DNA of 64,000 nt from Rhodocyclaceae bacterium (GTDB lineage: Bacteria > Pseudomonadota > Gammaproteobacteria > Burkholderiales > Rhodocyclaceae), in contig VBWA01000011.1 of assembly GCA_006218025.1 (NCBI GenBank), positions 98,912-162,911 on the forward strand, written 5' to 3'. Of this stretch, positions 1-7,544 are shown piece by piece (the first letter of the stretch is position 1; each line of letters opens with the position of its first letter). The position numbers were made by a program, and so were the translations under genes. The notes under the pieces are model-generated. The model saw only the letters and a program-made list of their open reading frames with translations, had not been told where the DNA came from and ran no database searches.

Positions 1-303
1 CGCATCATCGACCTCAAGGCGCCCGGCTCGGGAGAACAGGCGAAAAACCGCTGGGAAAATCTCGACCTGCTGACGGCCGGCGACGAGTTGAAGTTCGTTC
101 TCGCCTCGCGCGGGGACTACGACTGGGCCGTATCGGCGTGTCGCCAGCGCCGACTTTTCGAGCGCTGCCCGGTGCTGTTCTCACCCGTGCAGGGGCAACT
201 CGATCCGGCGCAGCTTGCGCAATGGATCATGGACGACCGCCTGCCGGTGCGCTTTCAGCTGCAGTTGCACAAAGTCCTCTGGAGCGACGCCAGGGGGCGT
301 TGA
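1..303 (+). CDS. queE: 7-carboxy-7-deazaguanine synthase, C-terminal part
   Basis: The window opens inside this gene; 100 codons remain in frame 1, ending at TGA 301-303. The tail matches the C-terminus of the radical-SAM enzyme QueE, which makes 7-carboxy-7-deazaguanine in queuosine (preQ0) synthesis: 'IIDLKAPGSGE' near the start, then 'FVLASRGDYDWA', and the diagnostic ending 'LHKVLW'. The CxxxCxxC radical-SAM motif would lie upstream and is not seen. One exact copy of the dispersed 14-mer (145-158) lies inside the reading frame and is read as part of 'CRQRRLF'. The family assignment is fairly secure from the C-terminal signature alone. Confidence 0.82.
   Translation, partial: RIIDLKAPGSGEQAKNRWENLDLLTAGDELKFVLASRGDYDWAVSACRQRRLFERCPVLFSPVQGQLDPAQLAQWIMDDRLPVRFQLQLHKVLWSDARGR
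145..158 (+). repeat. Dispersed 14-mer CAGCGCCGACTTTT, copy 1
   Basis: Exact copy inside the queE reading frame. See the finding on the dispersed 14-mer for the other copies. Confidence 0.75.
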
Positions 304-319
304 CGGGAACAGCCTCCCG

Positions 320-802
320 CTAGCCCATCAGCGGCGGACAGGGCGGCCGCTTGGCCGAGATCACCTGCGTGTTCACGCCCGCATAATTAAGGCCGCCGAA
401 CAACCGCGCGTATTCGATCTTCACGCAGCGGTCCATCACCACATCGAGCCCGGCGGCAGAAGCCTTCTCGGCCGCCTCCCGGTTGATCACGCCCAGTTGC
501 AGCCAGAGGCACTTCGCGCCGAGGCGAATCGCCTCGTCGGCAATCGGCATCACGTCCTCGGGCTTGCGGAATACGTCGACCAGGTCGACCTTCACGGGAA
601 TCGCGGCGAGATCCGGATAGCATTTCTGCCCGAGGATTTCGGTCGCCACGGGATTCACCGGAATGATCGTGTAGCCATGTTCCAGCATGTATTTCGCGGC
701 GAAGTAACTCGGCCGGTTCCAGGTCGGCGAAAGGCCGACCACGGCAATCACGCGGTTGCCCTGCAACACCCGGCGCAGGCCGGCGACATCGTCAACAATC
801 AT
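320..802 (-). CDS. CoA-binding domain protein (YccU type)
   Basis: A 160-residue single-domain protein with a Rossmann-like CoA-binding fold. It shows 'AVVGLSPTWNRPSYFAAKYM' near the N-terminus, 'IIPVNP' in the next strand, and 'LWLQLGVINREAAEKA' followed by 'DRCVKIEY' near the end. This is the conserved pattern of the small stand-alone CoA_binding_2 family. Members resemble the CoA-binding domain of succinyl-CoA synthetase but have no catalytic partner; their biochemical role is unknown. The length is normal for the family. The gene is convergent with queE and lies downstream of the sensor kinase gene on the same strand. Confidence 0.85.
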   Translation of the reverse strand: MIVDDVAGLRRVLQGNRVIAVVGLSPTWNRPSYFAAKYMLEHGYTIIPVNPVATEILGQKCYPDLAAIPVKVDLVDVFRKPEDVMPIADEAIRLGAKCLWLQLGVINREAAEKASAAGLDVVMDRCVKIEYARLFGGLNYAGVNTQVISAKRPPCPPLMG

Positions 803-854
803 GGAGCATCCCCAGTGGTCGCATCAAGAAAAGCACAGCCCGACTCCGCGCATG

Positions 855-2342
855 CTACACCGCCGCGAACAGCACGCTGGCTGTCAGCCCTCGGGTGCCC
901 GGTCCGTCAGTGAGCACAATGCGCGCGTTGTGCAATTCGACTATGCGCCGGCAGATCGCGAGGCCAAGGCCGGTGCCCGGTTGATCCTGGCCGGCGATGC
1001 GGTAGAAGCGCTCGAACACCGCCTTGCGTTGCGCTTCGGGAATGCCAGGACCATTGTCGCTGACCCGCATCAGCACGCCCGCCTCATCGCGGCGGATTGC
1101 GACATCGATGTGTCCGCCCGTCTGCGTGTAGCGGATGGCGTTGTCCACCAGGTTGCATAGCAGCATCGACAGCATGTCGGCATTCCCCGACAGCGACGGC
1201 AAGTCCGGCTCAACCTGGAGTTCCAGTACCTGGTCGCGCCGCAGCGCCAAGGGTGCCAATTCCGCGCATACCGCTTCGGCGACATCGCCCGGGTTCACCG
1301 GCTGCACGTCCGGCAGTGCCTGTTCCGGATCGAGGCGGGCCAAGGTCAACAACTGGCCGACCAGGCGGATGCCGCGTTCGACTCCGCGCTGCAACTGATC
1401 CATGGCGCGCAGCCGTTCGGCGTCGCCGTCGGCACCCCGCGCCGCGTGCAACTGGGCCTGGATCGCCGCCAGCGGGGTGCGCAACTCGTGCGCGGCGTTG
1501 GCGGTGAATAGTCGTTCGCTCTCCAGGCTCTGCGTCATGCGCCGCAACAGCTTGTTCAACGCCAGAACCATCGGCCGCACTTCCCCCGGCGCACTGTCGG
1601 CATCGAGGGGTTCGAGGTTTTCGGCCTTCTTCTTCTCGATTTCGCGGGTGAGCGCACCGAGCGGGTCGAGGCCCCGGCTGATCGAATACCAGAGCAGAAA
1701 AATCAGCACCGGCAGTCCCAGTGCCAGCGGGCTGACCAGGTGCAGGGCGATGCTGCGCACCAGTTGATTGCGCAGGTCGTGGGCTTCCGACACCAGGATG
1801 CGAAAGTCATGATGCCTGTCCCAGACGCCGTAGTGGCGCCATTGCTGGCCCGCGTCGTCGGTGGACTCGGAAAACCCGTCGTGGGCGGTCATCACTTCGG
1901 CCGGCGCGTTGGCGGAGCGCAACAGCAAGAGCCCATCCCTGTTCCATATCTGGTAGCGCAGCCGCTTTTCGTATTCCACATGCAGGGAATGCCTCGATCC
2001 CTTGCCCGGAACCATCGGGGCGGTGGCGGCATCGCCCGCGATTCCCAACGCCGATCTGGCGCTGGCCAGGCGCTCGGGCAGATCCGGCCATTGCGTGAAT
2101 ATCTCCTTGAGCGCGGGCGCCTCGCTGCGGTTCGGGATCACCAGCGGGTCGTCGTCGTCCGGATCGGTGACGCGCAGCAGCGCCAGCCCGGTCTGGGCGA
2201 GATGGGCGTCGAAGAGTTCGTAGACGTCATCGACGCTGTCGCGGATGGTCATCCAGGCGATCACGGCCCAGTAGGCAAAGCTGACGATGAGCAGTCCGAC
2301 CAGCAGCCGCTGGCTCAGGGACAGGCGGTGGCGGACGATCAC
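855..2342 (-). CDS. Sensor histidine kinase, QseC/PmrB-like
   Basis: A 495-residue inner-membrane kinase. TM1 is at about residues 11-31, a periplasmic domain at about 32-195 and TM2 at about 199-222. A HAMP region, H-box 'NAAHELRTPLAAIQ' (phospho-acceptor about H285), N-box 'LVDNAIRYTQ', G1 'DNGPGIPEA' and G2 'GTGLGLAICRRIV' follow. It starts with GTG that overlaps the stop of the response regulator gene (GTGA), so the two are translationally coupled. The periplasmic domain has an acidic run, DPDDDDP at 60-66, and 'DRHHD', either of which could bind a metal cation; that is inference. The likely target is the divergent cytochrome gene at 3304 or this operon. Confidence 0.88.
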   Translation of the reverse strand: MIVRHRLSLSQRLLVGLLIVSFAYWAVIAWMTIRDSVDDVYELFDAHLAQTGLALLRVTDPDDDDPLVIPNRSEAPALKEIFTQWPDLPERLASARSALGIAGDAATAPMVPGKGSRHSLHVEYEKRLRYQIWNRDGLLLLRSANAPAEVMTAHDGFSESTDDAGQQWRHYGVWDRHHDFRILVSEAHDLRNQLVRSIALHLVSPLALGLPVLIFLLWYSISRGLDPLGALTREIEKKKAENLEPLDADSAPGEVRPMVLALNKLLRRMTQSLESERLFTANAAHELRTPLAAIQAQLHAARGADGDAERLRAMDQLQRGVERGIRLVGQLLTLARLDPEQALPDVQPVNPGDVAEAVCAELAPLALRRDQVLELQVEPDLPSLSGNADMLSMLLCNLVDNAIRYTQTGGHIDVAIRRDEAGVLMRVSDNGPGIPEAQRKAVFERFYRIAGQDQPGTGLGLAICRRIVELHNARIVLTDGPGTRGLTASVLFAAV

Positions 2343-3004
2343 GAGGCGGATCTGGCGATGGTGTAACCAACGCCGCGCACGGTCTTGATGCTCTCGGCAC
2401 CAAGTTTGAGGCGCAGGTTGTGGATATGCACCTCGACGGCATTGCTGTCCACGTTGCGGTTCCAGCCGTAGATCGATGTCTCCAGTTGGCTGCGTGTCAG
2501 GATGCGGCCGGCGCTTTCCATGAGCGCCCGCAATACGGCGAATTCGCGGCCGGAAACCGGGATCGTGGGACCCTTCCGGGAGACGGTATGGGCCACCAGA
2601 TCCAGCGTCAGGTCGCCCACGCTGAGCGTCCCGCCGCCGCCCCGACCGGAACGGCGGACGAGGGCACGCAGGCGCGCCACCAGTTCTTCCATGTCGGCGG
2701 TCTTGGCCAGGTAATCGTCGGCGCCGCGATCCAGGCTGAGTACCTTGTCGCGCGTCGTGTCGCGCGCGGTGAGGATCAGGACGGGCAGGGTGTTGCCGCC
2801 GGCGCGCAGCTCGCGCAGCACCTCCGTGCCGTTCATGACGGGCAGGCCGATGTCCAGCACCATGGCGACGAATTCCCCCGTCTCCAGTGCGCCGAGCGCG
2901 GTCTTGCCATCCCTCACCCAGGTGACGGCAAAGCCCGCCTTGCAGAGCGCGGCGCGCAAGCCATCGCCGAGTAGCGGGTCATCCTCGACAAGCAGCAGTT
3001 TCAT
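2339..3004 (-). CDS. OmpR-family response regulator, QseB/PmrA-like
   Basis: 221 residues: a receiver domain with acidic pocket 'VEDD' (6-9), phospho-acceptor D51 and 'LTARD', then a winged-helix DNA-binding domain ending 'IKTVRGVGYTI'. The usual KP pair after 'DDYL' reads KT here, so the conserved Pro is lost while the Lys is kept. ATG 3004 is preferred over the in-frame start at 3055 because a GAGGAAAG ribosome site precedes it and the receiver domain begins at once. It is coupled to the kinase gene downstream. CTTAA half-sites on 10-bp spacing lie in the divergent promoter region (3164-3200), as expected for a regulator of this family. Confidence 0.9.
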   Translation of the reverse strand: MKLLLVEDDPLLGDGLRAALCKAGFAVTWVRDGKTALGALETGEFVAMVLDIGLPVMNGTEVLRELRAGGNTLPVLILTARDTTRDKVLSLDRGADDYLAKTADMEELVARLRALVRRSGRGGGGTLSVGDLTLDLVAHTVSRKGPTIPVSGREFAVLRALMESAGRILTRSQLETSIYGWNRNVDSNAVEVHIHNLRLKLGAESIKTVRGVGYTIARSAS

Positions 3005-3163
3005 CTTTCCTCGCTCGCGGTTGCCCTTATCGACGTAAAGGATACTCCAGGCCATCCGGCCTGTCTCATAGGAAAAGCGCGCGCGTCACCAATGAATGAA
3101 CGCATTGGGTCTTGGTGCCCGCGAAACCGCACCGCCACAGGCGGCAGCGGCCTTCTGGTCATT

Positions 3164-3200
3164 CTTAACATGCCTTAAGTAATAGACATATTCCTTAAGG
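3164..3200. promoter_or_regulatory. Three phased CTTAA(C/G) half-sites
   Basis: CTTAAC at 3164-3169, CTTAAG at 3174-3179 and CTTAAG at 3194-3199 start exactly 10 and 20 bp apart, which puts them on one face of the helix. They lie in the 299-bp divergent gap between the response regulator gene and the Cyc2-like gene. PmrA/QseB-type regulators are known to bind repeated CTTAA half-sites, usually with an 11-bp period. The adjacent two-component system is the obvious candidate to bind here. The rest of this gap shows no convincing gene. Confidence 0.55.
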
Positions 3201-3303
3201 CGCCGCTCAGACTGCGTTGCTATCGTCGCTCCACAGTTGCAATCAGCCGGCGCCTCATGACAGCCAATTTCTGGCAATTCCAATTCTAAAAAAGAGGTTT
3301 GCG

Positions 3304-4584
3304 ATGAAAATACGAGTTCTCTCGATGAAAAAGGCACTGCTCCTTCTCGCAGGTTTGCTGATGGCATTGGCACTTGTCCCGCAAGCGTCCGCGATGCCGT
3401 CGTTCGCACGACAGACCGGCAAGGCATGCAACACCTGCCACTTCCAGCACTATCCCACGCTCAACGCCTACGGCCAGGATTTCAAGGCCAGCGGCTATAC
3501 CGACATGGGCAAGCAGGGCACCATCAAGGGCAAGGACATGTCCTTGCCCGAAGTGCTGAATCTCAGCGTGTTCACCAAAGTGCGCTACATCAAAGACAAC
3601 GGTACCGATATCGCGGGACAGCCGACGCGAGCCAGCGGCGAGTGGAATGTCCCCGACGAACTGGCCCTGCTCTCCGGCGGGCGCGTTGCGGAGGGTGTCG
3701 GTTACCTGCTGGAAATGCAGCTCGCCAACGCGGCCGCCGCCACAGTCGCCGGCTTCAAGATGCCCTTCATGTTCAAGGCGGGCGGTACCAGGCTCGGCGT
3801 AATCCCCTATACCACCGATACCCTGGGTGCCGCCTACGGCTTCGAACTGCTCGCAACCGGCGCGGTCCGCAACAACAAGGTGATGGAGTCGCGGACCGAG
3901 AGTTCCGCCCAGCAATACATCTTGACCGACGGCCCCGCCATGGGTGTCGCACTCGTCGCCGCGAATCCGCTGTTCTTCGCGAACTTCTCCAAGTGGTCGC
4001 CGAACCATGGCGCCTCCGCCAACGGCAACGTCAGTCGCAGTCCCACGTCCAACTATCTGCGCGCGGCTTTCACTCCGACGGTCGGCGACTGGGAACTCGG
4101 CGTGGGATTCCAGTCATGGAGCGGAACGTCCAACCAAGGCGGCGCCGTTGTCACGACCTCGGTCCAGACCAAGGCGTTTTCAATCGATGCGCAAGTCCAG
4201 GGAACTCTCGGAAACATGCCGCTGGGCGTGTATTTCGCCAACGCCTCGGCGCCGGGAACCCCGCTTGGACTCCCTGCCGGAACGGCCGCCAACCTCTTCA
4301 ACGCCAACCCCAACACGTCGAAGGCGACCACCCTTACCGGCGAACTGGGGGTGATTCCGAACAAGCTGACGCTCACCTTGGCTCAACGCAATGCGAACAC
4401 CGGCGCCGCGTTGAACTCCACCGACAACGCCACGACGTTCGGTATCCGCTACGCCTATTCCCAGAATATCGGTTTGCAGCTGGAGCACAGCACGCGCAGC
4501 AAGAACGGCGTGGTCGGTCGCTATACCGGATCGCTGACTCCCGGCGGTGCCCGCACCATTTTGATGCTGTCCGCGGGCTTCTAG
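3304..4584 (+). CDS. Cyc2-like monoheme cytochrome-porin fusion
   Basis: 426 residues: a signal peptide to about residue 30 (ending ASA), then at once 'MPSFARQTGKACNTCHFQHY' with a single c-type heme site CNTCH (42-46), followed by about 370 residues rich in alternating polar/aromatic beta strands and Gly/Asn turns, ending in 'MLSAGF' with a terminal Phe, as in outer-membrane barrels. The 'SFARQTG..C..CH...P.LN..G..FK..GY' pattern is that of Cyc2 and related fused cytochrome-porins, which in iron oxidisers carry electrons across the outer membrane. ATG 3304 has an AAAGAGG site upstream; the longer in-frame start at 3217 would bury the signal peptide. A strong terminator follows, so it is probably transcribed alone. 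Fe(II) oxidation itself is inference; related barrels may serve other electron donors or acceptors. Confidence 0.7.
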   Translation: MKIRVLSMKKALLLLAGLLMALALVPQASAMPSFARQTGKACNTCHFQHYPTLNAYGQDFKASGYTDMGKQGTIKGKDMSLPEVLNLSVFTKVRYIKDNGTDIAGQPTRASGEWNVPDELALLSGGRVAEGVGYLLEMQLANAAAATVAGFKMPFMFKAGGTRLGVIPYTTDTLGAAYGFELLATGAVRNNKVMESRTESSAQQYILTDGPAMGVALVAANPLFFANFSKWSPNHGASANGNVSRSPTSNYLRAAFTPTVGDWELGVGFQSWSGTSNQGGAVVTTSVQTKAFSIDAQVQGTLGNMPLGVYFANASAPGTPLGLPAGTAANLFNANPNTSKATTLTGELGVIPNKLTLTLAQRNANTGAALNSTDNATTFGIRYAYSQNIGLQLEHSTRSKNGVVGRYTGSLTPGGARTILMLSAGF

Positions 4585-4602
4585 AGCGAGCAGGGCGATT
4601 CA

Positions 4603-4632
4603 GGGGAAGGCCGCGAGGCTTTCCCCGTTTTT
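4603..4632 (+). terminator. Rho-independent terminator after the Cyc2-like gene
   Basis: A 10-bp stem, GGGGAAGGCC pairing with GGCTTTCCCC (one G-T pair), has a 4-nt loop and is followed by G and five T (4628-4632). It starts 18 bp after the stop codon. Confidence 0.8.
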
Positions 4633-4731
4633 CCCGATGACGCGCGATGCGCTGCCGGGAAGTCGCAGTGAAAGCGGACCCGCGCGCGGGAACAGCTTGC
4701 GCCGCCACCAGAACATGAGGAGAAACGCGGA

Positions 4732-5373
4732 ATGCGCCTGATACTCCACCGTATGCGCCGCAGCGGGCAGATAGCTCTTGCAGCTCTGATTTCCGGCCTG
4801 CTGTTGTGTCCGGCCTGTGCCCTGGCGCAAGCCGTGCCGCTGCAGGAGCGGCTTCAACTTTGCGCCGCCTGCCACAGTCCGGATGGCAACAGCCTGATCC
4901 CGGAGAACCCGAACCTGTCCGGTCTGGACCCCGACTACATCGTTCGCCAGCTGCATGACTTCAAGAGCGGCAACCGCAAGAGCGCGGTCATGAGCGGAAT
5001 CATTCCGATGGTCGACGAAAAGGAGTTCGCAGCCCTGGCGGAATTCTTCAGCAGGCAAAAACCAAATCCGGGCGGCAAGAGCGACGCCAAACTGGCGGCG
5101 CAGGGCAGGGAGATCTACGACGAGGGCATTGTCGGCAGCGCCGTGCCGGCCTGTTCGGGCTGCCACAATGACGATGGCAGCGGCACCGACAAGTATCCCC
5201 GCATCGCCGGGCAGCATTCCGCTTACGTCGTCCAGCAGCTGCTGGGCTTCAAGAATGGCGAGCGTGCCAATGACGTCAAGGCGGTGATGCGCGCGGTGGC
5301 CAAGCGCATGAACGAAAAGGAAATCCGTGCGGTGGCGGAGTACGTGGTGACATTGAAGGGAGCACAAGAATGA
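4732..5373 (+). CDS. Diheme cytochrome c, c4 family
   Basis: 213 residues with a Sec signal peptide (to about residue 33) and two similar c-type domains. Heme sites are CAACH (44-48) and CSGCH (141-145). Candidate axial Met residues are in 'SAVMSGIIPM' and 'KAVMRAVAKRM'. Cytochromes c4 are periplasmic diheme carriers that shuttle electrons to oxidases or between membrane complexes. The gene overlaps the next one by ATGA, starting a tight run of three cytochrome genes (4732-6391). It is probably the soluble relay between the outer-membrane Cyc2-like protein and inner-membrane partners; that is inferred from position. Confidence 0.87.
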   Translation: MRLILHRMRRSGQIALAALISGLLLCPACALAQAVPLQERLQLCAACHSPDGNSLIPENPNLSGLDPDYIVRQLHDFKSGNRKSAVMSGIIPMVDEKEFAALAEFFSRQKPNPGGKSDAKLAAQGREIYDEGIVGSAVPACSGCHNDDGSGTDKYPRIAGQHSAYVVQQLLGFKNGERANDVKAVMRAVAKRMNEKEIRAVAEYVVTLKGAQE

Positions 5374-6098
5374 AGAATACCGTCGCCCTGTTCGTGACCC
5401 TGGCGTTGCTGCCGTGGCAGGCAGCATCGGCGGACATGGCCGATGCCGTCAAGAGCCCCAAGGGCTATGGCAGCAAGGACTACGTCTGGGGCAAGCTGCT
5501 GCCCGAACAGGTCGAGGTGCTCAGGCGCAGCGGCGATTTGGCGCGCGGCAAGGAGGCATTTCGCGGCTGTCGCGGCTGTCACAAGGCGGATGCCGCCGGC
5601 GTGACCGACGGCACCTACCCTCGGCTGACCGGCCAGCACGCCAGCGTGGTCATCAAGCAGGTGACCGAGGTGCGCGGCGGCGTTCGCATCAACCCCAAGA
5701 TGGAGCCGTTCTCCGCCGAGCACGCGATATCGCCCCAGGAAATTGCCGATATTGCCGTGTTTCTGGAATCCGCAGAGACGACCCGCGAAAACGGCAAGGG
5801 CGAGGGCGATTTCGTGGCCAGGGGCAAGAAGCTCTATGAGCAGGGGAAATGCATGAAATGCCATGGCATCAACGGCGAGGGCAAGGCCGAGAAGGCCTAT
5901 CCGGCGATCGCCGCGCAGCACTACGGTTACCTGAAGCGGGAAATGGATTACATCCAGCGCGGCGTCCGCGGCAACTCCCATCCCGACATGGTCAAGGCGA
6001 TAAGGCACTACAGCCATCGCGACATCGAAGCGATGGCCGACTACCTGTCGCGAATGCCCGATTACCGTCAATCTCTTGCTGAAAGGAAAGGCCAGTGA
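5370..6098 (+). CDS. Diheme periplasmic cytochrome c
   Basis: 242 residues, with a cleavable signal peptide ending near 'AASA' (about residue 21). Two heme sites, CRGCH (about 67-71) and CMKCH (about 161-165), each lie in a cytochrome c class I-type domain. Possible distal ligands are Met in 'NPKMEPF' and Met or His in 'HPDMVKAIRHYSH'. It resembles cytochrome c4/c553-like proteins, but the N-terminal extension of about 45 residues before the first domain is unusual. It overlaps both neighbours by 4 bp (ATGA upstream, GTGA downstream), so the three cytochromes are made together. Confidence 0.83.
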   Translation: MKNTVALFVTLALLPWQAASADMADAVKSPKGYGSKDYVWGKLLPEQVEVLRRSGDLARGKEAFRGCRGCHKADAAGVTDGTYPRLTGQHASVVIKQVTEVRGGVRINPKMEPFSAEHAISPQEIADIAVFLESAETTRENGKGEGDFVARGKKLYEQGKCMKCHGINGEGKAEKAYPAIAAQHYGYLKREMDYIQRGVRGNSHPDMVKAIRHYSHRDIEAMADYLSRMPDYRQSLAERKGQ

Positions 6099-6391
6099 AA
6101 CGGTTGAACTGTGCCCTGATCGTGGGCTTGCTCGCCTCCCCCGCAGTGGCGGCCGATGGCAAGGCGGTCCATGACGCCGTCTGCTACAAGTGCCACCGCA
6201 CAGGCGTAGACGACGCGCCCAAGACCGGTAACAAGGAGCACTGGGCGCCACGCCTGACGCAGGGCTTGCCGGCGCTCTACCAGGCGGTGCTGGAGGGCAA
6301 GGGGGCGATGGACCCGCGCGCCGGCAGGGAGGAGTTGACCGACGAGGAACTCAAGGCAGGCGTGGACTATCTGGTCGGACTGGTGAAATAG
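6095..6391 (+). CDS. Small monoheme cytochrome c, c5-like
   Basis: 98 residues with a signal peptide (cleavage after 'AVAA', about residue 20) and one heme site CYKCH (30-34). The Met in 'GKGAMDPRAG' and the helix 'ELTDEELKAGVDYLVGLV' match the cytochrome c5 pattern. The second Cys pair seen in some c5 proteins is absent. It starts with GTG that overlaps the previous stop and is the last of three coupled cytochrome genes. It probably acts as a periplasmic one-electron carrier. Confidence 0.85.
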   Translation: MKRLNCALIVGLLASPAVAADGKAVHDAVCYKCHRTGVDDAPKTGNKEHWAPRLTQGLPALYQAVLEGKGAMDPRAGREELTDEELKAGVDYLVGLVK

Positions 6392-6416
6392 GAATCTGCT
6401 GGAGCTACCCTGGAAA

Positions 6417-7436
6417 ATGACGATGCTGAGAATGACCCTGCCGGCCCTGACCGGTTTGCTGTTGCTGACGGCGGGATGCTCGCGCATGCCGTCTATCCCC
6501 AATCCGCTCGACCTGGTCGCCGGGCCATCGGTGCTGCGGGTCGAGCCGGCGCCGACGCCGGGAACGATACCGCTGCTGCGCAACGGTCAGACTCTCAGTC
6601 TGGCGGTGGCCGAGTTCACCGATGCGCGGCCGGGACCGCGCGGTCGCAAGATAGGCGACATCAAGGCCACGGTAACCAATATGCATGGCAGCGAAATGGC
6701 GCTGGACCAGGATGTGACAAGCACCTTGTCCACGGCGGCGCGAGGTCAGTTGGCGGCCGACGGCTTTCGCCTGGTCGGCGTCGGCGAGCCGGCCGATTTC
6801 CGTTTGAACGGAGTGATCAAGGCCTTTTCCCTGAACATTGGCGGGCGCGACGAACGCGTCATCGCAGTTGAAGCCACTGTGCGCGAAGGCAAGAGCGGTG
6901 ACGTGATCTGGTCAGGCGTGATCGGCGAGACGGACGATCGCTACGCCGGAGTAACCGGCAACAGCCGTGCCACCATCACCGAGTATCTGGGCGAGGGTGT
7001 TGCCGCCTTTGCCGGCAAGCTTTCGGCTGCCGTCCGTGACAGTATCGCCAAGTCCTATCCGCGCACCATTGCGGCAGGCCAATCGAAGAACATCTCGACC
7101 GTTCCCGGCGTCACGACGCTGCATGCCCCGGCGTCGCGCGACGAGCCGGTGGCGGGAGTTCGGGTTCCGGCCCCGATGGCGGCTCCCCTCGCCACTCCGC
7201 ATCCGACACCGCCGGCCGCGGGTTCCGCTGTGGGCTACGTCTCGGTCTACAGCACGCCCGCGCGCGCCAAGGTGTATGTCGGCGACGTCTACTACGGCGT
7301 TGCGCCGATCAAGATCGAGTTGCCGATTGGCGTCGCCCGGTTCGGGTTCAGGCTCGACGGCCACAAGCCGGCAGCGGAAAAAGTCGCCGTGCGCCGCGGC
7401 GAGGTGACCGAACTAGAGGTGAAGCTGAACAAGTAG
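6417..7436 (+). CDS. PEGA-domain lipoprotein
   Basis: 339 residues. A lipoprotein signal with lipobox 'LLTAGC' puts the lipidated Cys at residue 21. The middle (about 55-215) is a conserved-looking secreted domain with 'GRKIGDIKATVTN' and 'GDVIWSGVIGETDDRY', like YajG-type lipoproteins. A Pro/Ala-rich linker (about 235-268) leads to a C-terminal PEGA repeat with 'STPARAKVYVGDVYYGVAPI' and 'LDGHKP'. PEGA domains are small surface or periplasmic modules often tied to envelope complexes. It sits 25 bp after the cytochrome run and before the FAD fusion protein, so it may scaffold the redox complex at the envelope; that is inference. A perfect hairpin follows the stop. Confidence 0.75.
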   Translation: MTMLRMTLPALTGLLLLTAGCSRMPSIPNPLDLVAGPSVLRVEPAPTPGTIPLLRNGQTLSLAVAEFTDARPGPRGRKIGDIKATVTNMHGSEMALDQDVTSTLSTAARGQLAADGFRLVGVGEPADFRLNGVIKAFSLNIGGRDERVIAVEATVREGKSGDVIWSGVIGETDDRYAGVTGNSRATITEYLGEGVAAFAGKLSAAVRDSIAKSYPRTIAAGQSKNISTVPGVTTLHAPASRDEPVAGVRVPAPMAAPLATPHPTPPAAGSAVGYVSVYSTPARAKVYVGDVYYGVAPIKIELPIGVARFGFRLDGHKPAAEKVAVRRGEVTELEVKLNK

Positions 7437-7443
7437 CGCCGTC

Positions 7444-7473
7444 CCGCCAGCGCCGACTTTTCGGCGCTGGCGG
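7444..7473. repeat. Perfect hairpin built on dispersed 14-mer copy 2
   Basis: CCGCCAGCGCCGA (7444-7456) pairs perfectly with TCGGCGCTGGCGG (7461-7473) around a CTTT loop. The left arm plus loop contains the exact 14-mer CAGCGCCGACTTTT at 7448-7461. It lies 8 bp after the lipoprotein stop codon and could stop transcription, but no run of T follows, so it is not a textbook intrinsic terminator. Confidence 0.75.
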
Positions 7474-7544
7474 TTGCCTGCCGCCGCGCCATTCGCGGCA
7501 ACGATCGAATGCAGCATCGGGCTGCATTCCGGATGCATGACGAC

